NCBI RefSeq assembly: GCF_023516595.1
Contig: NZ_JAMGBG010000067.1
Location: forward strand, 88,139-152,138
DNA from: Streptomyces neyagawaensis
GTDB lineage: Bacteria > Actinomycetota > Actinomycetes > Streptomycetales > Streptomycetaceae
Length of the DNA stretch: 64,000 nucleotides
Direction: 5' to 3'
The notes under the pieces were generated by a model. The model was given only the letters and a program-made list of their open reading frames with translations. It made no database searches and had not been told where the DNA came from. Below are positions 49,093 to 59,729 of this stretch, piece after piece. Positions within the stretch are counted from its first letter, which is position 1, and every line of letters begins with the position of its first letter. The position numbers and the translations under genes were made by a program.

Positions 49093-50196
49093 GTGGACAC
49101 AGCTGACCGGGAGAGCGCGGCGGTACCGGGCCGCGGGAGCGGTACGGGGGCGGGGCCCGCGCCCCGCGCCCGGGGGCGGGGCGCCCGGCCCCGGCAGGGC
49201 CCCTCCATGAGCGACGTCGCCCGGCTCGCGGGCGTCTCCGCGCAGACGGTGTCCCGCGTGTCCAACGGGTTCGCCGGCGTCACCGAGGAGACCCGCCGCC
49301 AGGTGCTCGACGCGATGCGGGAGCTGGACTACCGGCCGAACAGCGCCGCCCGCGCCCTGCGCCGCGGGGAGTTCCGCACCCTCGGCGTGATCACCTTCTC
49401 GCTGTCCACGCTCGGCAACATCCGCACCCTCGACGCGATCGCCACCTCCGCCGCCCGCGCGGGGTACGCCGTCACCCTGCTCCCGGTCGCCGTGCCCACG
49501 CAGGACGAGGTGAACGGCGCCTTCTCCCGGCTCGGGGAACTCGCCGTGGACGCGGTGATCGTCATCATGGAGACCCATCTGCTCGACGCGGCGACCGTCT
49601 CGCTGCCGCCCGGCATCCCGGTCGTGGTGGCCGACTCCGACGCCGGCGACCGGTACACCGTCGTCGACACCGACCAGGCGGGCGGGGCACGGGACGCCGT
49701 ACGGCATCTGCTGGACCTCGGGCACACGACCGTGTGGCACCTGGCGGGACCGGAGGACTCCTTCGCGGCCCAGCGCCGGGCGAACGCCTGGCGCGACACC
49801 CTCACCGAGGCGGGGCTGGTGCCGCCGCCCCCGGTGCGCGGCGACTGGTCGGCGGAGTCCGGCTACCGGGCGGGGCTCCTGCTCGCCGAACGGCCGGACT
49901 GCACGGCGGTGTTCGCGGCGAACGACCAGATGGCGCTGGGGCTGCTGCGGGCCCTGCACGAGCGGGGCCGGACGGTGCCGGACGAGGTGAGCGTCGTCGG
50001 GTTCGACGACATCCCCGAGTCGGGGTCGTTCCTGCCACCGCTGACCACCATCCACCAGGACTTCGCCGAGGTGGGGCGCCTGTGCGTCGAAGGTGTGCTC
50101 ACCAGCATGCGGCGACCCACCCCCGAGCCCGGCACCACGCTCGTCCCGACCCGGCTCGTGTCCCGCCGCAGCACGGCCCCGCCGCCGGGCCACTGA
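49093..50196 (+). CDS. LacI-family transcriptional regulator
   Basis: Predicted 367 aa from the GTG at 49093 (GGGGGACAAG upstream). A disordered Arg/Gly/Pro N-terminal extension of 38 residues precedes the HTH (S-D-V-A-R-L-A-G-V-S-A-Q-T-V-S-R-V-S-N), then the hinge Y-R-P-N-S-A-A-R-A-L-R-R and a periplasmic-binding-like sugar domain ending with V-G-F-D-D-I-P-E-S. An ATG at 49207 would remove the extension but has a poor ribosome site. It should bind the palindrome at 48972 and respond to a sugar released by the GH30 enzyme. Confidence 0.93.
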   Translation: MDTADRESAAVPGRGSGTGAGPAPRARGRGARPRQGPSMSDVARLAGVSAQTVSRVSNGFAGVTEETRRQVLDAMRELDYRPNSAARALRRGEFRTLGVITFSLSTLGNIRTLDAIATSAARAGYAVTLLPVAVPTQDEVNGAFSRLGELAVDAVIVIMETHLLDAATVSLPPGIPVVVADSDAGDRYTVVDTDQAGGARDAVRHLLDLGHTTVWHLAGPEDSFAAQRRANAWRDTLTEAGLVPPPPVRGDWSAESGYRAGLLLAERPDCTAVFAANDQMALGLLRALHERGRTVPDEVSVVGFDDIPESGSFLPPLTTIHQDFAEVGRLCVEGVLTSMRRPTPEPGTTLVPTRLVSRRSTAPPPGH

Positions 50197-50345
50197 GGGA
50201 AAGTCCCCCCACACTTTCCGATTTCCCGTGGCCAACAGTTTTATCGACCAAGTATCCAGAATTCAACGACGTAGAATAATCCCAGCAGATTTTTGTTCCC
50301 CTGAATGCCGGATTCCTCACTCCGGACGCCACTCGTTGAGCATGC

Positions 50346-51008
50346 GTGACTTGGCAGGATACGTACGGCGGTATTGAGACACAGCACATCTGGCTCCCCG
50401 ACCCGAGGACTCCGTCCGACGACTGGGCGCACGACCAGCATTCGACCCAGATGTCGATGTCGGCGTCCGTCCCGGTGTCGGTACCGGCGTCGAGGCCCGT
50501 GCAGGTAAAGGTGCCGCCCCCGCGCCGACCCGTCAGCAGACGGAGACCACGGCCGGGGGCGCACATCTTTTCCGCCAACCCGAGAAGCATCACCGTCTTT
50601 TTTCTGGTTTTCACCATCACGGTGTGCGCGGCGACGATGCTCTCCTGGTCGATCTCCTATTCGTACAACCAGTTGCACGGCATCGCTCTGCTGGTGGTCT
50701 CGGAAAGACTGGCGCGATGGTGGCCGCTGACGGTGTACGGGCCGTGGCTGGTCGCGGGGCTCTCCATCCTGCGGGCGTCGGTGCAGCACCGGGCCGCCAG
50801 GCGGTCCTGGGCCGTGATGCTGCTGGCGTCGGGCACGGCGGTGGCGCTGTGCATCGGACAGACTCCGGGGTCGGTGCTCGCGATGGTCGTGGTGGGGGTC
50901 CCTCCGATCACCGCGCTGGTCTGCTTCCGGGAACTGGTCGGCCAGTTCTCCTCCCGGCACGGGCCACGACACGCCGCCGACACCGTCGGCGGGCCCAAGC
51001 AGCCGTGA
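50346..51008 (+). CDS. DUF2637 membrane protein
   Basis: Predicted 220 aa. An 80-residue Pro/Arg/Ser cytoplasmic region precedes four hydrophobic helices (about 82-105, 112-135, 145-165, 172-192). S-Y-N-Q-L-H-G-I-A is characteristic of DUF2637, which includes SpdA-like plasmid-spread proteins and chromosomal relatives. No plasmid genes are near. The GTG at 50346 is inferred; it has no obvious ribosome site. Confidence 0.7.
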   Translation: MTWQDTYGGIETQHIWLPDPRTPSDDWAHDQHSTQMSMSASVPVSVPASRPVQVKVPPPRRPVSRRRPRPGAHIFSANPRSITVFFLVFTITVCAATMLSWSISYSYNQLHGIALLVVSERLARWWPLTVYGPWLVAGLSILRASVQHRAARRSWAVMLLASGTAVALCIGQTPGSVLAMVVVGVPPITALVCFRELVGQFSSRHGPRHAADTVGGPKQP

Positions 51009-51034
51009 CCCAGCCGTGAAGCAGCCAGGACGGA

Positions 51035-51061
51035 AAACCCCAGGTCGTGGACCTGGGGTTT
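51035..51061. terminator. Terminator, type shared with 46740-46772
   Basis: AAACCCCAGGTC pairs with GACCTGGGGTTT around GTG, between convergent DUF2637 and uvrA2 genes. Confidence 0.8.
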
Positions 51062-51100
51062 CGTCGTGCTCCGGTGTCCCCGGTGCCGTGACCGGTCGGG

Positions 51101-53494
<2,394 letters not shown>

Positions 53495-53671
53495 CGTGTC
53501 TCCATCTGTTGCGCGACGCGGTGCGGATCGGGTGTGTCGTGGGAGGGCGTGGCAGCCGGCCGGTGGGGCGACCGACGGGGGGCGGTGACCGGCCGACGAG
53601 CCGGCCGTGGAGGGCAACCGGCTCGATCCAACCAGTTCACCGGCGGTGCGTCCGGTGGTTTTACGGACGGC

Positions 53672-54082
53672 TCAGCGGACCTCGTTGATCCGGATCAGGT
53701 TGCCCGAGGGGTCACGGAAGGCGCAGTCGCGGACGCCGTACGGCTGCTCCGTCGGCTTCTGGACGACCTCGGCGCCGCTCGCCCGCACCCGGTCGAAGGT
53801 GTCGTCGAGGTCGGGGGTGGCCAGGGTGAGACGGGCGTAGCTGCCCTTCGCCATCAGCTCGGTGATCGCGCGGCGCTCGTCGTCGGTGAGGGAGGGGTCG
53901 GCGGCCGGCGGCTCCAGGACGATCGACGTGCCGGGCTGGCCGACCGGACCGACGGTGATCCACCGCATGGCCTCGTAGCCGACGTCGTTGCGCACCTCGA
54001 AGCCGAGGGTGTCCCGGTAGAAGGCCAGCGAGGCCTCCGGGTCGGTGTGCGGGAGGAAGGTCCAGTGAATGGTGATGTCCAT
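53672..54082 (-). CDS. VOC/glyoxalase-superfamily protein
   Basis: Predicted 136 aa, one VOC module pair: H-W-T-F-L-P-H-T-D-P-E-A-S-L-A-F-Y-R-D-T-L-G-F at the start, and A-F-R-D-P-S-G-N-L-I-R-I-N-E at the end providing the usual glutamate ligand. Could be a metal-dependent lyase/dioxygenase-like or a drug-binding protein. Starts at ATG 54080-54082. Confidence 0.85.
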   Translation of the reverse strand: MDITIHWTFLPHTDPEASLAFYRDTLGFEVRNDVGYEAMRWITVGPVGQPGTSIVLEPPAADPSLTDDERRAITELMAKGSYARLTLATPDLDDTFDRVRASGAEVVQKPTEQPYGVRDCAFRDPSGNLIRINEVR

Positions 54083-54277
54083 GGCCGTAACGCTAGGCGC
54101 GGCCCCGGCGGCAGCGCTTCTCCAATCCTGACCGGTTGGGCCGAGCGCGGGTCGCCGCCGGGACGACCCACGGCAGGGGGCCGGCGCTGAGGGACGGCGC
54201 CCGGCGTCCGGGTGCCGTTGTCAGTGGCCGGGTCTAGTCTCCGGACAACCGACCGTTCGCTCCTTTCAGGAGGTTCC

Positions 54278-54694
54278 ATGGCCTCGCGACTCAACCCGTA
54301 TCTCCACTTCGGCGGCGACGCCCGGCAGGCGCTGGAGTTCTACCAGGAGGTGTTCGGCGGGGAGCTGGTGCTCAACACCTACGGCTCGTTCGGGCAGGCC
54401 GAGGGCGGCCCCCAGGCCGACATGATCATGCACGGCATGCTGGAGACGCCGAGCGGCTTCACCCTGATGGGCGCGGACTCACCGACCGGCGCGGACAGCG
54501 CCCCCGTCTTCACCTACTCCGTGAGTCTGAGCGGCGACGACGACACCGAGCTGCGCGGCTACTGGGAGAAGCTCTCCGCGGGCGGCCAGGTGAGCGTTCC
54601 CCTCGACAAGCAGATGTGGGGCGACGTCTTCGGCATGTGCACGGACCGCTTCGGCGTCCCCTGGATGGTCAACATCAGCGAGCCGCGGGGCTGA
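54278..54694 (+). CDS. PhnB-like VOC-family protein
   Basis: Predicted 138 aa. L-N-P-Y-L-H-F-G-G-D-A-R-Q-A-L-E-F-Y-Q-E-V-F-G-G and G-M-C-T-D-R-F-G-V-P-W-M-V-N are hallmarks of the PhnB subgroup of the VOC superfamily, whose members generally lack an assigned reaction. A near-perfect Shine-Dalgarno (CAGGAGG) precedes the ATG at 54278. Confidence 0.9.
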   Translation: MASRLNPYLHFGGDARQALEFYQEVFGGELVLNTYGSFGQAEGGPQADMIMHGMLETPSGFTLMGADSPTGADSAPVFTYSVSLSGDDDTELRGYWEKLSAGGQVSVPLDKQMWGDVFGMCTDRFGVPWMVNISEPRG

Positions 54695-54754
54695 GGGGGC
54701 GGAGCCCCGGGCTCGACGTGCGGCGCCCGTCGGCGTGGGGCGCCGGTCGGGGGC

Positions 54755-55228
54755 TCAGCCGAACATGCCCGGCTGGTAGTCGCCCGCGGGCTGCTGGACG
54801 ATCACATTGACGCGGTTGTACGCGTTGATCAGGGCGATCAGACCCACCAGGGCGGCGAGCTGCTCCTCGTCGTAGTGCTTGGCGGCGTTCTCCCACACCT
54901 CGTCGGGGACGCCGCCCGCCGCGTCGGCGATCCGGGTGCCCTGCTCCGCCAGCTCCAGGGCGGCACGCTCGGCGTCGGTGAACACCGTCGCCTCGCGCCA
55001 GGTCGCCACGAGGTGGAGACGCTGCACGCTCTCCCCCGCGTGCGCGGCGTCCTTGGTGTGCATGTCGGTGCAGAAACCGCAGCCGTTGATCTGACTGGCC
55101 CGGATCTTCACCAGCTCCTGGGTCGCGTGCGGCAGCGTCGAGTCCAGCAGGGCCTTGCCCGCCGAGTTGAGGTGCTTGAGGACCTTGCCGGCCAGCGGGT
55201 TGGCGAAGAGGTTCAGTCGAGCTTCCAT
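54755..55228 (-). CDS. AhpD-like carboxymuconolactone decarboxylase-family protein
   Basis: Predicted 157 aa. The AhpD signature is visible: E-L-V-K-I-R-A-S-Q-I-N-G-C-G-F-C-T-D-M-H, with a redox C-x-x-C and the following histidine; the C-terminal helices contain I-A-L-I-N-A-Y-N-R. Usually acts as an alkylhydroperoxidase or thiol-reductase-like enzyme. I chose the ATG at 55226-55228 because GAGGAGCGCACC lies directly upstream; a GTG at 55258 is longer by 10 residues. Confidence 0.9.
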   Translation of the reverse strand: MEARLNLFANPLAGKVLKHLNSAGKALLDSTLPHATQELVKIRASQINGCGFCTDMHTKDAAHAGESVQRLHLVATWREATVFTDAERAALELAEQGTRIADAAGGVPDEVWENAAKHYDEEQLAALVGLIALINAYNRVNVIVQQPAGDYQPGMFG

Positions 55229-55423
55229 GGTGCGCTCCTCGGTCGTCGTGGCGTTCACACCTCATCGACGGGGCGGCCCGGCGAGACGTGACACGACGCG
55301 GCGTGACGCCCGTCACAGCGGCCGGGACGGAAGGTCACACGGACGGCAAGTGCCGTACGGCGAGCGCCGGTTACCGTGAAGCCCGCCTCCGTCAGGGGAC
55401 GGAGCGGGCGGGCCGGGGGGAAC

Positions 55424-56710
55424 ATGCGCGGGGAAGCACGGGGGGCCGTCCAGCGGAGTGCGCGGCGGTGGTGGGAGCGCGGGAGGGCACTGGCCTCGGC
55501 CAGGCCCCTGGTCCTGGACATCGGGCTCGCCCTGCTGGTCCAGGCGGCGATGACGATGCCGTTCGTGGTGCCGCGCCCGCCCGAGCTGGAGCCGGCGAGC
55601 TGGCCGGCGTACGGGCTGACCACGCTCACCGTGCTCCCGCTGGTGTGGCGGCGGCGCGCTCCCTTCGCCGTCCTGCTGACCGTCCTCGCGACGAGCGCCC
55701 TGTACCGGCTGGCCCTGGACGGCCCCGGCCAGCCGCTGCCGTACACCGGGCTGGTGATCGTCCACACGGTCGCCGCGCAGTCGTCGCCGCGCAAACGGCT
55801 GGCCACCGGGCTTCTGCTGCTGGTCGCCGTCCCGGTCGGGGTGTGGCTCAACTCCCGCTCGCTGCGCGAACTCACCTTCTCCTTCTTCGTGTTCGCGGCG
55901 GCCTATGTCTTCGGCAGGCTGACCGACGCCCGCCGGCGCGACCGGCATGTCGAGGCCGAGCGGGCCGCGGCGCGCGAACGCGCCCGCATCGCCCGCGAGA
56001 TGCACGACATCCTCTCCCACGCCGTGAGCTTGATGATCGTCCAGGCGGAGGCCGGCCCCGTGGCGGTGCGGACGGCACCGGAGCGCGCCGAGGCCGCGTT
56101 CGACGCCATCTCCGCGACCGGGCGCGACGCCATGGTCCAACTCCGGCAGATGCTGGGCGTGTTGCGCGAGGGCGACGAGCCGGGCGGGGCGGCCCCGCGC
56201 GAGCCGCAGCCCGGCCTGGACGAGCTACCGGCCCTCCTCGACCGGGTCCGGGCCGGCGGACTCCGCGTCGAGTACGGCACGCGGGGGCGGGCGCGGCCCC
56301 TGCCGGAGGCGACGGCGGCGACCGTCTTCCGGATCGTCCAGGAGGCCCTCACGAACACGGTCCGGCACGCGGCGGCCCGTACGGTGACCGTACGACTCAC
56401 CTACGGGGAACAGGACTTGGACATCGAAGTGACGGACGACGGCCGGGGCCCGCAGGCCGCCCCCGGCGGCGGGCAGGGACGGGGGCACGGCCGCGCGGAG
56501 ACCGGGTCCGGTGGTGGGCTGGGACGGGGGCAGAACCGCGTGGTGGCCCGGGCCGGTGGTGGGCATGGGCTCGTCGGCATCCGGGAGCGGGCGGCGGCGC
56601 ACGGCGGTACGGCGGAGGCCGGGCCGGGGCCGGACGGCCGGGGGTTCCGGGTGCGGGTCCGGATGCCCGTGGCCCCGGCGGCGGAGCCTGTGGCGGGGGT
56701 CCCCCGATGA
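55424..56710 (+). CDS. NarL-type sensor histidine kinase with repetitive ATP-lid insertion
   Basis: Predicted 428 aa. Four to five N-terminal helices, then the HisKA_3 box A-R-E-M-H-D-I-L-S-H-A-V-S (phosphoacceptor His about residue 193) and HATPase: N box Q-E-A-L-T-N-T-V-R-H-A, G1 D-D-G-R-G, G2 G-H-G-L-V-G-I-R-E-R. Between G1 and G2 (about 56450-56560) are 37 Gly-rich residues formed by a 45-bp in-frame duplication, in the ATP-lid region. Coupled by ATGA to the response regulator gene. Signal unknown. Confidence 0.93.
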   Translation: MRGEARGAVQRSARRWWERGRALASARPLVLDIGLALLVQAAMTMPFVVPRPPELEPASWPAYGLTTLTVLPLVWRRRAPFAVLLTVLATSALYRLALDGPGQPLPYTGLVIVHTVAAQSSPRKRLATGLLLLVAVPVGVWLNSRSLRELTFSFFVFAAAYVFGRLTDARRRDRHVEAERAAARERARIAREMHDILSHAVSLMIVQAEAGPVAVRTAPERAEAAFDAISATGRDAMVQLRQMLGVLREGDEPGGAAPREPQPGLDELPALLDRVRAGGLRVEYGTRGRARPLPEATAATVFRIVQEALTNTVRHAAARTVTVRLTYGEQDLDIEVTDDGRGPQAAPGGGQGRGHGRAETGSGGGLGRGQNRVVARAGGGHGLVGIRERAAAHGGTAEAGPGPDGRGFRVRVRMPVAPAAEPVAGVPR

Positions 56711-57552
56711 CGATCCGGGTGGTCGTGGCCGACGACCAGGAGCTGGTGCGCAGCGGGTTCGCGATGATCCTGGACGCCCAGCCGGACATCGAGGTGGTCG
56801 CCGAGGCCGGGGACGGCGCCGAGGCGGTCGAGGCGGTACGCCGACACGCCCCCGACGTGGCGCTGCTCGACATCCGCATGCCCCGCCTGGACGGCATCGA
56901 GGCGTGCCGGGCGATCAGCGGACTCGACGGGGACGGCCCGACGGCCGCGGCCCGCCCGGACGGCCCGGAGAGCCCGGACGGCCTGGACGGCCTGGACGGC
57001 TCGGACGGCCCGGCGGGAGCGGCCCGCCCGGCCCGCCCTTCCACCGCGGCCCGCCCGCACGGCCCGCGCCCCCGCTGCCGGACGGTGATGCTGACGACCT
57101 TCGACTCCGACGAGTACGTGTACGAGGCGCTGCACGCGGGCGCGAGCGGGTTCCTGTTGAAGGACGTCCGCCGGGACGACCTGGCGCACGCCGTGCGGGT
57201 GGTGGCGCGGGGCGACTCGCTGCTCGCGCCGTCCGTGGCCCGGCGGCTGGTGGAGCAGTACACCCGGCCCGCCGCATCCCGGTCCCGGCGCCCCGACCCC
57301 CGGCTGGACGCGCTGACCGGCCGGGAGCGGCAGACCCTGCTGCTGCTCGCGCGCGGTCTTTCCAACGCGGAGATCGCCGCCGAGCTGGTCGTCAGCGACC
57401 ACACGGTCAAGACGCACGTCGGCAACGTCCTCGCCAAGCTGGGGCTGCGGGACCGTATCCAGGCGGTCATCTGCGCGTACGAGACGGGCCTCGTCACGGC
57501 GGGCGACACGGCGCCCGGACTCTTCGGGACTCCCCCGCTCGGGGGAGCGTAG
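56707..57552 (+). CDS. NarL/LuxR-type response regulator with insertion in the receiver domain
   Basis: Predicted 281 aa, about 60 longer than typical (about 215-225). Receiver: V-V-V-A-D-D-Q-E-L-V-R and phosphoacceptor aspartate in A-L-L-D-I-R-M-P. After E-A-C-R-A-I comes a roughly 50-residue low-complexity segment (G-L-D-G, P-D-G, A-R-P repeats) before V-M-L-T-T-F-D and F-L-L-K-D. The LuxR HTH is complete (L-T-G-R-E-R-Q-T-L-L-L-L-A-R-G-L-S-N-A-E-I-A; H-T-V-K-T-H-V). The insert falls between helix 3 and strand 4 of the receiver. Confidence 0.93.
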   Translation: MTIRVVVADDQELVRSGFAMILDAQPDIEVVAEAGDGAEAVEAVRRHAPDVALLDIRMPRLDGIEACRAISGLDGDGPTAAARPDGPESPDGLDGLDGSDGPAGAARPARPSTAARPHGPRPRCRTVMLTTFDSDEYVYEALHAGASGFLLKDVRRDDLAHAVRVVARGDSLLAPSVARRLVEQYTRPAASRSRRPDPRLDALTGRERQTLLLLARGLSNAEIAAELVVSDHTVKTHVGNVLAKLGLRDRIQAVICAYETGLVTAGDTAPGLFGTPPLGGA

Positions 57553-57684
57553 GGGCGGGGCTCCTCCCCCGTGTCGGCGAGGAACCCGCCCCGCGAAGAC
57601 CGCCTGCGCGGGCGATCCCCGGGAAACCGCTGGTCAGCAGGATGGAGTCGTCATGAACCACGGCTCACACCCACGGAGTTGACC

Positions 57685-58941
57685 ATGAGGAACCCGCGCA
57701 GGACCGCCCTCCGCGCCGTCCTGGCCACGGCACTCGTCCTCGGCGTCACGGCGGGCCCGTCGGCCCTGCCCGCCCTCGCCTCCACCACGGGCCCGGCACG
57801 GCCCACGCCTACGCTCACCCCCACCGCCGCCCCCGCCCCCGCACTCACCGGGCCCTCTTCCGACCCGTCCCTCTCCCGCCGCCTCTCCGCCGCCCTCGCC
57901 GGGCTTCCCTCCGCCGACGCGACGGCCGCGCTCGTGCGGGTCGGCGGGCGCGAAGGGGTCTGGCGGGGGAGTTCCGGCGTGCACGACCTGGTCAGTGGCC
58001 GGCCGGCGGATCCGGGCGCCCGGTTCCGCGCCGGTTCCGTGACCAAGGTCTTCACCGCGGCGGTCGTCCTGCAACTGACCGGAGAGGGCCGGATCGACCT
58101 GGACGGCAGCGCCCGCTCGTATCTGCCGGAGCTGATCCCGGCGTCGTACGAAGGCGTGACCGTACGGCAGTTGCTGAACCACACGCACGGCATCCCGGCC
58201 CCCGACTTCCCCGGCACCACCGTGGAGGAGTGGTACGCGGACCGCTTCCGGATCCACGACCCTCGGGACCTGGTCCGGTCGGCGACGGCGAAGCCGCGGG
58301 AGTTCGAGCCGGGGCGGCGCCAGCACTACCTCAACATCGGCTACACGATCGCCGGTCTGCTGATCGAGCGGGTCACGGGCGACACGTACGAGCACCAGGT
58401 CGGCGTGCGCGTGCTGAAGCCGCTCGGGCTGCGGGACACCACCTTCCCGGGGACGGACCCGCGGATCGCGGGCCGCCACAACCACGGCTACCAGACCATG
58501 CGCCTGGACGACGGGACGACCGGGCTGCGGGACGTGTCCGTGTGGGGGGCCACGGACGGTTGGGCGGCCGGTGACATCATCTCGACCACGGCGGATCTGG
58601 AGCGGTTCACCCACGCGCTGTTCCGGGGCCGGGTCGTCCCCGACGGCCCGCTCCTGGACGAGATGTTCACCCTGCCGAAGGTGACGGACCTCAAGACCGG
58701 CGAGGACGCCGCGTACTCCGTCGGCCTGTCCATGAAGGTGCTGGGCGGCCGGGAGGTGTGGGGCAAGACGGGTGGCCGCTGGGGCTACAACGCCGCCATC
58801 GCCTCCACGCGCGACGGCGCCCGCACCCTCGTCTACAGCGTCAACTCCACCGACGCGAAGGGGCAGGACATGAACAAGGTGGCCGAGAAGATCATGGTGG
58901 CGGCGTACGGCATGCCCGAAGGCACCGTGTCCGCCCGCTGA
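57685..58941 (+). CDS. Secreted serine beta-lactamase-like hydrolase (DD-peptidase/esterase type)
   Basis: Predicted 418 aa. Signal peptide (about residues 6-32, ending A-L-A-S), a Thr/Pro/Ala linker, then the class C/DD-peptidase fold: S-V-T-K (S-x-x-K), Y-L-N (Y-x-N-like) and G-K-T-G-G (K-T-G). H-T-H-G-I-P and G-Y-T-I-A-G-L-L-I are also typical. Penicillin-binding-like carboxypeptidase or esterase, acting outside the cell. The ATG at 57685 follows CACGGAG. Confidence 0.9.
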   Translation: MRNPRRTALRAVLATALVLGVTAGPSALPALASTTGPARPTPTLTPTAAPAPALTGPSSDPSLSRRLSAALAGLPSADATAALVRVGGREGVWRGSSGVHDLVSGRPADPGARFRAGSVTKVFTAAVVLQLTGEGRIDLDGSARSYLPELIPASYEGVTVRQLLNHTHGIPAPDFPGTTVEEWYADRFRIHDPRDLVRSATAKPREFEPGRRQHYLNIGYTIAGLLIERVTGDTYEHQVGVRVLKPLGLRDTTFPGTDPRIAGRHNHGYQTMRLDDGTTGLRDVSVWGATDGWAAGDIISTTADLERFTHALFRGRVVPDGPLLDEMFTLPKVTDLKTGEDAAYSVGLSMKVLGGREVWGKTGGRWGYNAAIASTRDGARTLVYSVNSTDAKGQDMNKVAEKIMVAAYGMPEGTVSAR

Positions 58942-59073
58942 CCCTTCCTCCGCCGGCCCCGCTACTCGCGGGTTAGGGTCATCGGCCTCGGGGCATGATC
59001 CACCAGGCCGGCCGGGGCGCGGGACGCGCTCCGCGGGGGGCGTGATCCGGGGGACACAGGGGGAGGGTCGACG

Positions 59074-59616
59074 ATGAGCGCGACGGTGACGGCGGTCAGC
59101 AGCAACGCCGAGTACTCGTTCACCAAGCCGAACCGGGACGGAATCACCCTGCTCGCCGGGCTCGGGGTGGAGGGGGACGTCCACGCGGGGGTGACGGTCA
59201 AGCACCGCTCGCGGGTCGCGCAGGACCCCACCCAGCCGAACCTCCGTCAGGTGCACCTCATCCACGAGGAGTTGTTCGCCGAGGTCGCGGCGGAAGGCTT
59301 CGACGTGGCGCCCGGTGAACTCGGCGAGAACATCACCACGCGCGGGATCGACCTGCTCGGCCTGCCGGTCGGCACCCTGCTGAGGGTGGGCGACGAGGCG
59401 GTGCTGGAGGTGACCGGTCTTCGCAACCCGTGCCTCCAGATCGACGCCTTCCGCAAGGGCCTGCTGAAGCAGGTCGTCAGCCGGGACGAGTCCGGCGGGC
59501 TCGTGCGCAAGGCCGGAATCATGAGCGTCGTACGGCAGGGCGGCGTGGTACGCCCGGGCGACCCGATCGGGGTGGAGCTGCCGAGCGGCCCGCACCGCCC
59601 GCTGGACCGGGTCTGA
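59074..59616 (+). CDS. MOSC-domain protein
   Basis: Predicted 180 aa. MOSC hallmark features: G-L-G-V-E-G-D-V-H-A-G, P-G-E-L-G-E-N-I-T-T-R-G-I-D-L-L-G-L-P-V-G and the conserved cysteine in G-L-R-N-P-C. MOSC proteins are molybdenum-cofactor sulfurase-related and may transfer sulfur or reduce N-hydroxylated substrates. The ATG at 59074 follows GGGGGAGGG. Monocistronic in appearance. Confidence 0.9.
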   Translation: MSATVTAVSSNAEYSFTKPNRDGITLLAGLGVEGDVHAGVTVKHRSRVAQDPTQPNLRQVHLIHEELFAEVAAEGFDVAPGELGENITTRGIDLLGLPVGTLLRVGDEAVLEVTGLRNPCLQIDAFRKGLLKQVVSRDESGGLVRKAGIMSVVRQGGVVRPGDPIGVELPSGPHRPLDRV

Positions 59617-59691
59617 ACACCCGCTCCACCGCCTCACCCCTCCAGCGCCGCACCGACGCCTTTACGCCAACTCCGTTTTCGTACACGCGGG

Positions 59692-59723
59692 TTGACCCAC
59701 AGTGAGCGGTGTCCGGCTACCCT
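59692..59723 (+). promoter_or_regulatory. Candidate promoter yielding a leaderless Rieske mRNA
   Basis: TTGACC (59692-59697) and TACCCT (59718-59723) are separated by 20 bp. The ATG at 59730 lies six bases after the -10, so transcription may start at the initiation codon; there is no ribosome site. The spacer is longer than the optimum, so this is tentative. Confidence 0.4.
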
Positions 59724-59729
59724 TTCCCC

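Noticed and set aside
50346..51008. Plasmid spread (SpdA-like) region
   Set aside because: DUF2637 alone is not evidence of an integrated plasmid; no tra, rep, integrase or att site is seen.
54678..54760. Terminator between the PhnB-like and AhpD-like genes
   Set aside because: Only weak, broken pairing was found.
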